From Pseudomonas viridiflava (GTDB lineage: Bacteria; Pseudomonadota; Gammaproteobacteria; Pseudomonadales; Pseudomonadaceae): a stretch of DNA of 64,000 nt. The notes beneath the pieces were generated by a model. That model did not search any database. It was not told the origin of the DNA and worked only from the letters and a program-made list of their open reading frames with translations. This document shows, piece after piece, positions 15,639-24,488 of this stretch (positions are counted from its first letter, which is position 1; every line of letters starts with the position of its first letter). The position numbers were made by a program, and so were the translations under genes. The DNA is taken from assembly GCF_900591205.1 (NCBI RefSeq), contig NZ_UUPU01000064.1:154480-218479 (forward strand), in the 5' to 3' direction.

Positions 15639-18132
15639 TACCATTTCCAACAGTGCGACACGTATCAACGCGCTGCAGATCCAGAGCAGTGCGAGTGGCA
15701 AGCCGATCGCCTGGATCGCCGGCCGTAATCGCATCAGCCCTAACCTCATTTATTACAGTGATTTTGAAGCGGTCGCCAAAACCACGACGAAAAAGTCGGG
15801 GGGTAAAGGCGGCGGCGGGGCCACCCAAAAAGACACGACCTACACCTACTACGCGGCGATCATTTTGGCCGTCGGGCGAGGCCCGCTGGGTGCGATTCAC
15901 CGCGTATTTCGTGACAAAGAGGTGTTTTCCTCACTGGCGCAAATTGGCTTGAACTACGCCAATGGCACTCATGATCAGGCGGTGTGGGGTTTTCTTCAAA
16001 CTCGCCACCCTGCCGAAGCGATTGCCTACGCTGACACGGCCTACGTTTTTTCCAGCAGGTACCTGCTCAACGACAACGCCGGCGTTCAGAATCATACCTT
16101 CGAAGTGGACGGGCGTTATCAGGTGCCCGGGCTGCCGGATGCCAACCCGGGCGATTTCCTGCCCGGGTTGTTGCTCGATCCGTTGGACGGAATCGGTTTT
16201 ACCCCGGCATGGGTCGCGGATATGTCGAACTACCGCAACTATTGCTTGGCGGAAAACTTACTCTTGAGTCCGGTGCTCGACGAACAGGCGCCGGCGAATG
16301 AGGCGATCACACGTTGGTTGCAGCTGACCAACAGCGAGATGGTGTGGTCTGCTGGTCAACTCAAGGTGATCCCCTACGGTGATCAGGCTGTTACGGGCAA
16401 CGGTGTCACGTGGTTTCCGAACATCACGCCGGTGGCGGATCTGACCGATGACGATTTTCTTTCTGAGGACGGTGAGCCTCCGGTTTCGCTCAAGATCAAG
16501 AGCCAGGCCGACAGCTACAACGAAGTGTCGCTGGAGATCCTCGATCGCGATCACGAGTACAACACCGACGTAGTGCGTGCGCCTGATCAGGCTGCCATTG
16601 AGCAGTTTGGCTCCAAGCCGATGGACACCATCAAGGCATACGAGATCTGCAATATTGCCATCGGCGCCCATGCGGCGCAGCTGTTGGTGCAGCGCAAGCT
16701 GTATGTGCGCAATGAATATGAGTTCTCCCTCGGCTGGCAGCATGTGCTCCTCGAACCCATGGACCTGGTGACGATCACTGAGCCTGGCTTGAACCTGCAT
16801 CAGCGTCTGGTCCGGCTGATTTCGGTTGAGGAGGACGAGCTGGGTAAGTTGGCGATCGTGGCCGAGGATGCGCTGCTGGGCGTCGGCAGCGCACCTAACT
16901 ATCCGGTGCAGAGCAAAAGCGGTTATCGGGGCAATCAGAACGTCGCGCCTGGTCCTGTCCTGGCGCCCATCATGTTCAACCCACCCGAGAGCTTGCTGCC
17001 CGCCGGCACATTGCAGATCTGGGGCGGTGTTGCCGGCGTGGGTGAAGCGTGGGGCGGTTGCGAGATCTGGATCAGCGCTGATGGCGACAGCTACCGGTTA
17101 GCGGAGACGATTTACGGCAGGGCGCGCATGGGGCAACTGACGACGGCGCTGGCCGCTGGAAGCGATCCCGATACGGTCAACACTTTGTCGGTACAACTGG
17201 CAGCAGCGACCGAGCTGGCTGCCGCTACTACTGCCGAGGCGGACAGTGGCGCCACGCTGTGTTGGGTGGCCGGCGAACTCTTGAGTTACCGCGACGCGTT
17301 GCTCACCGGCGTCGGAGGCTATGAGCTGAGCTATCTGCGACGCGGGCGTTTGAGCACGGCTATCTCCAGTCACTCGGCCGGTTCACCCTTTGTGCGGTTG
17401 GATGATGCGGTCTGGAAGTACAGCTACACGTCCGACCAGGTCGGCAAGACTGTTTGGGTCAAGTTCCGCTCCTTTAACGTGTTTGGTCGAGCGCTTGAGG
17501 ATCTGGCGGATGTCACGGCCTACAGCGTCACGTTATCGCCGGCCCGGGTAGCCCCCGATTCCGCGCAGAATCTTGCCCTGGTCGGTGCCTTCGAGGCGCC
17601 GTACTTCACCGTCAGCTGGGTGGCCGGAGCTCGTGCCGAGGATCGCTTGGTACGTGTTCGTCACGCGGGCAGTAATGCCCTACTGCGAGAGGTGGCGACC
17701 ACCAGCACGGCATTCACGTACCAACGTGAGGATGCGCTGGTGGATGGCGCGCTCATTCGCAGCTATCGGGTGGAGGTCATCGAGCGCAACGCTGCAGGCC
17801 AGGCACAGTTGGTGTCGTTGTTGGTCACCAATACGGCGCCGGCGCCCGTTACGGGAACCGCCGCCACGGTCGCTGGCACTAGTACCGCCGATGTCAGTTG
17901 CGCGGCCAGTGCAGCTGCAGATGCGGCCGGCTACGTGTTTGTGTATTCGACAGAGGAGGACTTTGATCCGGCAACGGCAGGAACGGTCGGCTATCAAGGC
18001 GTATCGCGCACCGGGCAGGTCACGGGACTGACAGCTGATACCACGTATTACCTCTGCGCTGCAGCGTACGACACCTGGAGCAGTGTGCTCAGTCAACTCA
18101 ACTTCGCCCCGGCGATCACCTTCAACACCTGA
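15622..18132 (+). CDS. Tail tip hub / host specificity protein (J-like)
   Basis: 836-residue central tail tip protein. The N-terminal part has the IAWIAGRNRISPNLIYYSDF pattern of GTA/phage tail hub proteins and a low-complexity Lys/Gly linker (about residues 55-70). The middle has the phage-tail_3-like domain. The C-terminal third is made of fibronectin-III-like beta domains (about 640-836) typical of J proteins, which project toward the receptor. The ATG at 15622 follows TGGAGTCAGCG; an in-frame ATG at 15610 is four codons upstream and also possible. Confidence 0.87.
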   Translation: MGGSSSTISNSATRINALQIQSSASGKPIAWIAGRNRISPNLIYYSDFEAVAKTTTKKSGGKGGGGATQKDTTYTYYAAIILAVGRGPLGAIHRVFRDKEVFSSLAQIGLNYANGTHDQAVWGFLQTRHPAEAIAYADTAYVFSSRYLLNDNAGVQNHTFEVDGRYQVPGLPDANPGDFLPGLLLDPLDGIGFTPAWVADMSNYRNYCLAENLLLSPVLDEQAPANEAITRWLQLTNSEMVWSAGQLKVIPYGDQAVTGNGVTWFPNITPVADLTDDDFLSEDGEPPVSLKIKSQADSYNEVSLEILDRDHEYNTDVVRAPDQAAIEQFGSKPMDTIKAYEICNIAIGAHAAQLLVQRKLYVRNEYEFSLGWQHVLLEPMDLVTITEPGLNLHQRLVRLISVEEDELGKLAIVAEDALLGVGSAPNYPVQSKSGYRGNQNVAPGPVLAPIMFNPPESLLPAGTLQIWGGVAGVGEAWGGCEIWISADGDSYRLAETIYGRARMGQLTTALAAGSDPDTVNTLSVQLAAATELAAATTAEADSGATLCWVAGELLSYRDALLTGVGGYELSYLRRGRLSTAISSHSAGSPFVRLDDAVWKYSYTSDQVGKTVWVKFRSFNVFGRALEDLADVTAYSVTLSPARVAPDSAQNLALVGAFEAPYFTVSWVAGARAEDRLVRVRHAGSNALLREVATTSTAFTYQREDALVDGALIRSYRVEVIERNAAGQAQLVSLLVTNTAPAPVTGTAATVAGTSTADVSCAASAAADAAGYVFVYSTEEDFDPATAGTVGYQGVSRTGQVTGLTADTTYYLCAAAYDTWSSVLSQLNFAPAITFNT

Positions 18133-18144
18133 TAGAGACTCATC

Positions 18145-20016
18145 ATGCAACCTATTCAATTCTTTGCCGCAAGGGCTGAAGACGGCGTGCTATTGCCTGG
18201 AGCAACGGTGAGGGTGCTTGTCTCAGGGAGTGAGACGTTGGCGCCGCTGTTTTCCGATGCAGCGGCGACCGTGGTTCTAGCCAATCCCATGCATGCCGAT
18301 GCCAGTGCACGGGTGTTCTTCTACACCACGGCGGCTCGCATCGATATTCAGATCGGTTACGCAGGGTATAGAGCGCCGCTGCTGCAGAGCATCGGTACCA
18401 GTGATCCGGTGGATATGATCAATGCGGAAATTGATCGTCTCAACCGCGATATGGTCGACGGAAAAGTGCATGCCACTGTCGCGGCGGGTCTCCTGGCGAC
18501 GGTCGACGGCCAGTCTTTTTATGTCGAACCCACCTCGCCAGATATATCGCGCAGTCTGTATGTGCGGGTTAGTGCCACGCAGGCCAGGCACGTCTCCGAT
18601 GATCCGTCAGTGGGTTACATCGCAGAGATAGACGTGCGCACCTCTGCGGTTGAGAGCGGCACGTTTAACGGCTTGGAGCTGCGGTTTGTTCGATTGGCCG
18701 TAGAGTCCGGTTACACCTGGGCGCTGGTGGATTCGGTTGGGCGCATGGCGCTGGGTTGCCGGGTGGATGGCTCACTCGTGGGCAAGTTCATGCTGCGCGA
18801 CGGCACTGTCGATCGCAACACGCTGAAACTCGACCTGGACGGTTTCATCGCCAAGGCTTTGGATCCCCAGTCGGGATACGCGTGGGCAGTGATCGATACC
18901 CTGGGCCGGATTGGGCTGGCTCTTCGCGTGGACGGGACCGTTACCGGGAAGTTCTTGCTTGGCACCGGGGCCGTGCCTCGCAAGGCACTGGGGGCCGATC
19001 TGTCGGGCTTCATTGCGGTTCAACTGAGTCCAGAGTCCGGCTATGTCTGGGCGGTTGTCGATGCGGTTGGCCGCATTGCCCTGGGCATCACCACGGCCGG
19101 CAAAACTGTAGGCAACTTTGATATTCATATCCCCGATGTCACAGGGATTGAGTACCTCAAGCCGGTGCACGATCTGCTCTGTGTGGGAGATTCCCTGACC
19201 GCCAATAGCAGCCAGGTCACCTGGCGGGAGCAACTGGCGCCACTGATCAGTGCTCGGACCATTGTGAATGGCGGCATTGGTGGCCAGACGTCTCGCCAGA
19301 TCGCCGCACGTTTCGGCGCGGGTACCGCACTACTGACCGTCACGGACAACCAGATCCCGGCTTTGGGGTCGGTGACGGTCACGGCGTTGAGCACCTTGCT
19401 GCTGTCCACGCCTGCGACCAATTCGGGAACCTTCACGTTGAAAGGTACGTTGGGTGGCATCCATGGCACGCTGACGTGCGCGCACAGTGAGACAGGCGAC
19501 GAGTCGGACGCTTACACGTTTGCTCGGGATACCGCCGGAGACGCCCGATACAGTGCGCCCAGGTCGCCGTTTGTGCCCGACGTTCCCGGTGACGGCTTTT
19601 ACACCGAAATCATCTGGATGGGCCGCAACAACCTCGACAACATCGAGCAGATCAAGGCCGACATCCGGGCGATGGTGGGGGTGCAGAAAACCGTTGAAAA
19701 GCGCTACCTGATCATTACGCCGCCGCTTGGCGGCAACCCAACACCGGGCACGTCGACGGGGGAGGGGTTCGGTACCGCCACCTACAACAACTGTGTCGCG
19801 CTGGAAGATTGGGCGACCACCGAGTACGGCGATCGCGTGATCAAGATCCGCGAGTGGCTGATGCAGTTCAACGACGGCAGCGCCGACGATCTCGACGACG
19901 TGGCCAAAGGCGTGGTTCCGCGTTCGCTGCGGCTGGACATCATCCACAACACTACGATCAGCAACGGGCATATCGCTCGTCGCATTGCCTATGAAATTAA
20001 CCGGAGGTCCTGGTAA
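18145..20016 (+). CDS. Tail fiber/spike with three 55-residue repeats and SGNH esterase domain
   Basis: 623-residue appendage protein. The N-terminal 100 residues (MQPIQFFAARAEDGVLLPGA) are a phage tail-attachment type domain. Three tandem repeats begin at residues 188, 243 and 298 (SGYxWAxxDxxGRxxLG). Then an SGNH/GDSL hydrolase domain: block I GDSLT with Ser350, block II Gly in NGGIGGQ, block III Asn in GRNN, block V Asp598 and His601 in DIIH. Such esterases deacetylate surface polysaccharide or O-antigen. Receptor processing is inferred. The stop overlaps the next start (TAATG). Confidence 0.82.
   Translation: MQPIQFFAARAEDGVLLPGATVRVLVSGSETLAPLFSDAAATVVLANPMHADASARVFFYTTAARIDIQIGYAGYRAPLLQSIGTSDPVDMINAEIDRLNRDMVDGKVHATVAAGLLATVDGQSFYVEPTSPDISRSLYVRVSATQARHVSDDPSVGYIAEIDVRTSAVESGTFNGLELRFVRLAVESGYTWALVDSVGRMALGCRVDGSLVGKFMLRDGTVDRNTLKLDLDGFIAKALDPQSGYAWAVIDTLGRIGLALRVDGTVTGKFLLGTGAVPRKALGADLSGFIAVQLSPESGYVWAVVDAVGRIALGITTAGKTVGNFDIHIPDVTGIEYLKPVHDLLCVGDSLTANSSQVTWREQLAPLISARTIVNGGIGGQTSRQIAARFGAGTALLTVTDNQIPALGSVTVTALSTLLLSTPATNSGTFTLKGTLGGIHGTLTCAHSETGDESDAYTFARDTAGDARYSAPRSPFVPDVPGDGFYTEIIWMGRNNLDNIEQIKADIRAMVGVQKTVEKRYLIITPPLGGNPTPGTSTGEGFGTATYNNCVALEDWATTEYGDRVIKIREWLMQFNDGSADDLDDVAKGVVPRSLRLDIIHNTTISNGHIARRIAYEINRRSW
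18706..19140 (+). repeat. Tandem 165-bp coding repeats in tail fiber
   Basis: Repeat units begin at 18706, 18871 and 19036, exactly 165 bases apart, and encode SGYTWALVDSVGR, SGYAWAVIDTLGR and SGYVWAVVDAVGR plus following strands. The third unit is incomplete. Protein identity between units is higher than DNA identity, so they are old or selected. Confidence 0.85.
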
Positions 20017-20855
20017 TGGCCGGACAAAAAACCGTACTGGATGGCATCACCTTTACCGATACGACGTTGCCCATTCTGCGTTCCGATGCATTGCTGAGTG
20101 CGGGATCGCTGTATCTGTTCGACTTGGGGCATAGCTTGGGTGGTGTGAGCGGAGTGCCGGCAGCGGGTGCTGTCATTCCCAATATCGCTTACGCCGAAGC
20201 GGCAGCGGTGCTCGGTGCGGGTACCGAGAACAGCTTGGCCGGGGTGTTCAGCAGCAATGCGGTCGCGGCCGACGCTTTGTTTGAGCGAACGCCCAAGAAG
20301 GGGCTGCACGCCATTTACAGCCAGGTTAACAACACGGTGAGCGGTCATGGCTCACAGATCAATGTCGCAACCGCGATCCGTGACTACATCATCGCGAACA
20401 GGACCCACCTGTTCTATTTCTCGGTATGGGCGCACCGGACCCGTGCAGCACTCGCAACCGGTCACCGGTATATGGAAATCGGTAGCGGCGGCAACTTCCT
20501 GGGGTACATGAGTGGTGCCGGAAACACAGGCAAGGCTTCCGGCCTATACAACGTCGTCGGTGGTGCCAACGCCGTGGCCAACCGGTACTCCTCGATGCGA
20601 GCGTCCGCTGGTAGCGGTGATACGGTGGCGGCAGCGGCCGGGAGCATTATTTTCGGTAATGGTGGATCTGGTTCCGCGCTGACCAATCAATGCCCCTCGG
20701 ACATCTTCTATCGCGGCTACTGCGAGGATCTGACCGTGTCGGGGCGAACCTATGCTGACGTCGATGCTCTCGACAAAGCTCTATGGGATGCCGCTTTCGC
20801 GGCAGGTGGCCGGTTTGCTGGTGACACCTTTACGGCGCCGTCGACCTTCCCATAG
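20016..20855 (+). CDS. Putative receptor-binding tail protein
   Basis: 279-residue beta-rich, Gly/Ala/Ser-rich protein after the esterase fiber. The middle (THLFYFSVWAHRTRAALATG and GNFLGYMSGAGNTG) suggests a lectin-like jelly-roll fold, and the last gene of a tail operon is normally receptor-facing. The exact family was not recognised. The start overlaps the upstream stop, so it is probably made in fixed ratio with the fiber. No tail fiber assembly chaperone follows. Confidence 0.65.
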   Translation: MAGQKTVLDGITFTDTTLPILRSDALLSAGSLYLFDLGHSLGGVSGVPAAGAVIPNIAYAEAAAVLGAGTENSLAGVFSSNAVAADALFERTPKKGLHAIYSQVNNTVSGHGSQINVATAIRDYIIANRTHLFYFSVWAHRTRAALATGHRYMEIGSGGNFLGYMSGAGNTGKASGLYNVVGGANAVANRYSSMRASAGSGDTVAAAAGSIIFGNGGSGSALTNQCPSDIFYRGYCEDLTVSGRTYADVDALDKALWDAAFAAGGRFAGDTFTAPSTFP

Positions 20856-20892
20856 TTGGCTAGGTAAACCTCAAGTCCACCACCACCCGTAA

Positions 20893-21075
20893 TTAGCGGC
20901 GGAAGCGGAATTTTTCCCAGCCATTTTTGAATCGGAAAGTTCCTGTATCTCCTGTGAGAAAGTAACGGGTTGCTCTGTAGCAAGCAGTAAACCGAGAGAA
21001 TCCAAAGCGTCTGATTTTCTTATAGACCCAAACCCATCCGTGGCGATTGGTAGTTTTGGCGGGCCTTTGCACCAT
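20893..21075 (-). CDS. Small basic hypothetical protein on the minus strand
   Basis: 60 residues, rich in Arg, Lys, Phe, Tyr and Trp. On the minus strand the ATG is preceded by GAAGGAGCGCGTAA, a good ribosome site, which supports a real gene against the late operon direction. The surrounding 430 bases have no plus-strand gene. Not recognised; could be another moron or part of the lysis control region. The longer overlapping minus frame (20871-21143) has no comparable start signal. Confidence 0.5.
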   Translation of the reverse strand: MVQRPAKTTNRHGWVWVYKKIRRFGFSRFTACYRATRYFLTGDTGTFRFKNGWEKFRFRR

Positions 21076-21249
21076 TTACGCGCTCCTTCGTGGCGAAATT
21101 TGGCGCAGATGATAGCGATGTGCCCCAACGCAAAGGCTGTCATTTAATAACGGGGCGGAACTTCTTATCACAACGGGGTTTCTGGCCCCATTCGTTTGAG
21201 TGCAGCACCGTCTAAAACGAACTCAACAGAGTTTATTTCACCTCTAATC

Positions 21250-21271
21250 CCCGCCGTTGTGCGGGTTTTTT
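21250..21271 (+). terminator. Rho-independent terminator before endolysin
   Basis: Stem CCCGC/GCGGG with six-base loop and six T residues, ending 18 bases before the endolysin start. It probably ends tail operon transcription, so the lysis genes may depend on readthrough. Confidence 0.6.
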
Positions 21272-21288
21272 CGTCTGGAGAAAAGGCT

Positions 21289-21798
21289 ATGGCACGACTT
21301 TCGACCACCCAAGCGGGCAGCCGCAATGCTCTGGCTTTTCTCGACATGCTCGCTTGGTCCGAGGGAACCAGCACATCGCCCGCCACTTCCGTGGATGGCT
21401 ACGACGTCATCGTGACGGGCATCGACAGAAAGCCTGAGACTTTCACAGATTTCAGTGATCACCCCTTCGCAAAGGGTCGCCGCTCGAAGGTCATCAACAG
21501 CAAGGGCCTGACCTCAAATGCCTCGGGCCGGTACCAGCAGATGCTCAAGGACTGGCCTTATTACCGAACGCTGCTGGCCCTGCCTGACTTCAGCCCCATC
21601 AGCCAAGACCTGCTGGCTCTGCAGCACATCCGCGAATGCCGCGCACTACCGGACGTGCATGCCGGCCGGGTCCAATCCGCGATCGCAAAGTGCCGGAATA
21701 TTTGGGCAAGCCTGCCTGGTGCAGGGTATGGCCAGCGAGAACACCGGTCTGGCGACCTTATCCAGCAGTACCGCTTGGCGGGTGGAGTGCTGTCATGA
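21289..21798 (+). CDS. Endolysin (lambda R / GH104-type muraminidase)
   Basis: 169-residue cell-wall hydrolase. The motif LDMLAWSEGT (catalytic Glu near residue 25), then GYDVIVTG and SDHP, and the NSKGLTSNASGRYQQM segment are the core of lambda R-like lytic transglycosylases that cut glycan strands. No signal peptide is seen, so a holin would be needed for export; none was found nearby. The ATG at 21289 follows CTGGAGAAAAGGCT; the frame extends upstream to 21196 without a better start. Confidence 0.88.
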   Translation: MARLSTTQAGSRNALAFLDMLAWSEGTSTSPATSVDGYDVIVTGIDRKPETFTDFSDHPFAKGRRSKVINSKGLTSNASGRYQQMLKDWPYYRTLLALPDFSPISQDLLALQHIRECRALPDVHAGRVQSAIAKCRNIWASLPGAGYGQREHRSGDLIQQYRLAGGVLS

Positions 21799-21826
21799 CG
21801 GCATTACGGAAAGTGTCCCGCTCTGC

Positions 21827-22111
21827 ATGGCCCAAGCCGAGGAGGATCGTCTGTATTTTGAGTGTCCAGGGTGCGGCCTGGCTCATGGCATTTCGCACGG
21901 CGCAGGGGCTGGTCCACGGTGGGGGTGGAATGGGAACTTGGACGCGCCGACGTTCACGCCGAGCATTCTGGTCCGATACACCTGGTCGGACGGCCCGAGG
22001 GTTTGCCATTCGTTCGTGACCGGTGGGCGCATCCAGTTTCTCGATGACTGTACCCACCACCTGGCCGGACAGACCGTCGACCTACCCGATTGGGAGGATG
22101 AGCAATGCTGA
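21827..22111 (+). CDS. DUF6527-like phage protein
   Basis: 94-residue protein of a family common in lysis regions of Pseudomonas and other prophages, often mislabelled ammonia monooxygenase. Features seen are FECPGCGLAHGI, WGWNGNLDAPTFTPSI, CHSFVTGGRIQFLDDCTHHL and AGQTVDLPDW. The Cys and His residues suggest a metal site. I place the start at the ATG before AQAEEDRL; upstream sequence in this frame overlaps the endolysin in another frame and does not fit. The end overlaps the Rz start by 7 bases. Function unknown. Confidence 0.7.
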   Translation: MAQAEEDRLYFECPGCGLAHGISHGAGAGPRWGWNGNLDAPTFTPSILVRYTWSDGPRVCHSFVTGGRIQFLDDCTHHLAGQTVDLPDWEDEQC

Positions 22112-22620
22112 CCACACCACAGAAACTCGCAGTTTTGTTGGTCACTATGGCCCTTGCGTTCGGCGCGGCCTGGCAGGTGCAAGCGTGGCGTTACACGGGA
22201 AAGCTCGCGAGCCAGGCCGCGCTTCAGGCTGACGATCTAAACAATCTGACCCAGACCGCGCTCCGCCAGCAGCAGACCGAACAGGACAAGCGCCTGGCCA
22301 CAGAGCAACAACTCGCCGTCTCCGATCAACAGCACACCCGAGAACTGTCCGATGCCAAACGTAATCAGGCTCTATTGCGTGACCGCCTTGCTACTGCTGA
22401 TGTGCGGCTGTCAGTCCTTCTCGCCGCCACGGACTCAGCCCGTGGCTGCAACGTGCCTGCCACCCCCGGCGCCGGCGGCGTGGTTCATGCAGCCCGTCGA
22501 GCCCAACTTGACCCAGCGCATGCTCAACGAATTGTCGGCATCACCGATGCCGGCGATCACGGATTGATTGCCCTGCGAGCCTGTCAGGATTACGCAAAAG
22601 AAGTTTCTACGCCGAAGTAA
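22105..22620 (+). CDS. i-spanin (Rz-like)
   Basis: 171-residue inner-membrane spanin. One N-terminal transmembrane segment (LAVLLVTMALAFGAAW, residues 8-23) is followed by a long Gln/Ala-rich periplasmic coiled coil (about 30-105), the Rz pattern. With its partner Rz1 it fuses inner and outer membranes at the end of lysis. The partner gene is nested in the +1 frame (22352-22567). Confidence 0.82.
   Translation: MLTTPQKLAVLLVTMALAFGAAWQVQAWRYTGKLASQAALQADDLNNLTQTALRQQQTEQDKRLATEQQLAVSDQQHTRELSDAKRNQALLRDRLATADVRLSVLLAATDSARGCNVPATPGAGGVVHAARRAQLDPAHAQRIVGITDAGDHGLIALRACQDYAKEVSTPK
22352..22567 (+). CDS. o-spanin (Rz1-like lipoprotein), nested in Rz
   Basis: 71 residues, wholly inside the Rz gene in another frame. 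It has a hydrophobic signal sequence ending in a lipobox-like LLLLMCGC, giving a mature lipoprotein rich in Pro (PPPAPAAW). This nested arrangement and composition are hallmarks of Rz1 outer-membrane spanins. Confidence 0.78.
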   Translation: MPNVIRLYCVTALLLLMCGCQSFSPPRTQPVAATCLPPPAPAAWFMQPVEPNLTQRMLNELSASPMPAITD

Positions 22621-22800
22621 ATGAGTTTTAGGTCGGAAAGAAATCAGCTAAAGATAATGAGGCTTTAGCGAGAGTTAACCGATGTTTAAACTTGAATTCT
22701 AATGCTGCTGGGATGGGTGTTAATTTGAATGCAATGATTGACGATTATTTAAAAAGAAAGTGATGTTTATCTAGACGGTATATACGTGCTTCAATAGGGG

Positions 22801-22850
22801 ATAGCTTACGTTTCCCATCACTGGAGTGATGTTGGCGTAAGCTATTTTCG
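22801..22850. terminator. Long bipartite hairpin, probable bidirectional terminator
   Basis: Outer perfect 10-base arms ATAGCTTACG/CGTAAGCTAT (22801-22810 and 22836-22845) enclose CC/GG and inner arms CATCAC/GTGATG around TGGA, with a small bulge of ttt/tt. TTTT follows on the plus side. It lies between the spanin gene and the convergent minus-strand ATPase operon and would stop both. The 622-bp-side segment 22621-22800 shows no gene. Confidence 0.65.
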
Positions 22851-22875
22851 TATTGTTTAACAGCTGTATTCAGTG

Positions 22876-24486
22876 TCAGCCTGAAAGATACTCAAGCACT
22901 GCTGCGACCGCCGCGTTTCGCATTCTTCGTGCTCTTTTATCACCTACATAGTTTGCTTCTTTAAGTTTTGCCTCTGTGGCGTTAAGTACGTCGCGGACAG
23001 TTTTCAAATCAAGTTCAGTTAGTTTTTCCAATTGCCATGCGGTAAGATCAAGTACTAACGCGGGCCTGTCTAGCTGTGTGTTAAGAGCCAGAGCCATGCC
23101 CTCGTCAGTAATTAACGCAGCCTGGTCGGTGAGCTTTTTATATGAAGGATGATTTGAGCCATACTCGGTCATTCTTTTGGGTGTTAATTCTTTTGCGATC
23201 TCGAATGCAGAGCTCGTTGGTGTGGATTCAAGCGCAAAAAGACAGCCAAGATTAATAACATAGCGCTTTCCAATCTCAGCGCGGCTAGCTTTAATTCCTA
23301 CCGCATGCTCAATCACGATGCCTGTGTAAGCAAGGACTCGCAAAGCTTCCTTTATGAGCTCTGGCGCATCTCTATGTATCCAGAAAAAAGCAGATGTGGC
23401 CTTATCTGAAGATAGGTATTGCTCGTTCTTATTCTTGATGTCAGGAAGGACCTGGGATTCAATAAACTCTCTTCCCCAGTCTATTAAAGCCTTATGCCCG
23501 GAGTACTTTTCTGACAAAGTAGAGTGCTCTGCCCAAATCTCAGTTCTATAAAACTCCCTAATTGTTTCGTTTACTTGTTGAGAGTTTATCTTTGGGCATT
23601 GAGCTATGGTCTTAAGCAGAAGCCTTGGGTTGCCTGTTGCCGCGTAAGCCAGAGTAGAAAAGTTTTTTCCATATTGGGCTATTTGAGCAAGTACATTGCT
23701 GTCTGCTTGCTTTTGAACAATCTCTCGCATATTTTCTACATAGTCACTGGACAAAATATCTCGATCGATTGTAAGCATTGTAGCGTCATGAACTGGTTGA
23801 AATGTCTCTCCGAATGTCGTTACGCCTGGATACACGGCGGCATTACAAGTTATACAGTGTGATCTAAGATCTCTAAAAATTGTAAAAAATTGACGTTGTT
23901 GTTCCGGCAAGAAAATATGTGCTGCCTCATCGAAGAGTAGGGCGAATCTGGAAATGCCCAGCTCATCACCCAAATCTTCGAGTGCCTCCTTAAAGTCGTC
24001 AATACTGGGAAGACCGTCGGCGTTTACGGAAATTTGTGGCGTTTTCCAAGAGGCCTCGTAGGCGTCAGCTATTTCCTCAACCTTCGTCCTTTCTATAGAT
24101 GAATGTACCTCGCCTCCAGCAAGCAAACCTATGCTTTTAGGAATACCTCCGAGCAGGCCTGCTTTAGTCAGACTTCTCATTACAGTGGAGCAGATTCTAG
24201 CTAGCATCCAATGCTTAAACTGGTCTGGATCAGACGATTGAAGCAACGAGCTCCTCACAAAACTGATGTAAACTGGATACACTCGATCTTTCTCAAACGC
24301 ATCTACAAGCTCTTTTTGCGCGACTCTAAGTAAAAAAGACTTGCCTACTCCTCGACTCCCAACCAGTACAACTGGATTTCTATTTTTTAAAGCGTCGACG
24401 ACTTGACGATCTTTTGAAGTCTCGACGAAATAATCAAGAACTTCGTCAGGCCGAATGTCCTCTGTTCTGAAGAAAAAATCTGCCAT
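22876..24486 (-). CDS. P-loop ATPase, gene 2 of candidate defence operon
   Basis: 536-residue AAA/ORC-like ATPase. Walker A is GSRGVGKS (about residues 43-50) and Walker B is FALLFDEA (about 181-188). An acidic linker precedes Walker B, and a C-terminal half of helices with a winged-helix-like region follows. The N-terminus (FFFRTEDIRPDEVLDYFVET) resembles ATPases that sit as energy modules in phage defence pairs. The gene starts 2 bases after the upstream partner; a GGAGG near the end of that gene serves as ribosome site. Low GC marks it as acquired cargo. Exact family not recognised; a role in defence is inferred from position and partner. Confidence 0.75.
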   Translation of the reverse strand: MADFFFRTEDIRPDEVLDYFVETSKDRQVVDALKNRNPVVLVGSRGVGKSFLLRVAQKELVDAFEKDRVYPVYISFVRSSLLQSSDPDQFKHWMLARICSTVMRSLTKAGLLGGIPKSIGLLAGGEVHSSIERTKVEEIADAYEASWKTPQISVNADGLPSIDDFKEALEDLGDELGISRFALLFDEAAHIFLPEQQRQFFTIFRDLRSHCITCNAAVYPGVTTFGETFQPVHDATMLTIDRDILSSDYVENMREIVQKQADSNVLAQIAQYGKNFSTLAYAATGNPRLLLKTIAQCPKINSQQVNETIREFYRTEIWAEHSTLSEKYSGHKALIDWGREFIESQVLPDIKNKNEQYLSSDKATSAFFWIHRDAPELIKEALRVLAYTGIVIEHAVGIKASRAEIGKRYVINLGCLFALESTPTSSAFEIAKELTPKRMTEYGSNHPSYKKLTDQAALITDEGMALALNTQLDRPALVLDLTAWQLEKLTELDLKTVRDVLNATEAKLKEANYVGDKRARRMRNAAVAAVLEYLSG

Positions 24487-24488
24487 TG

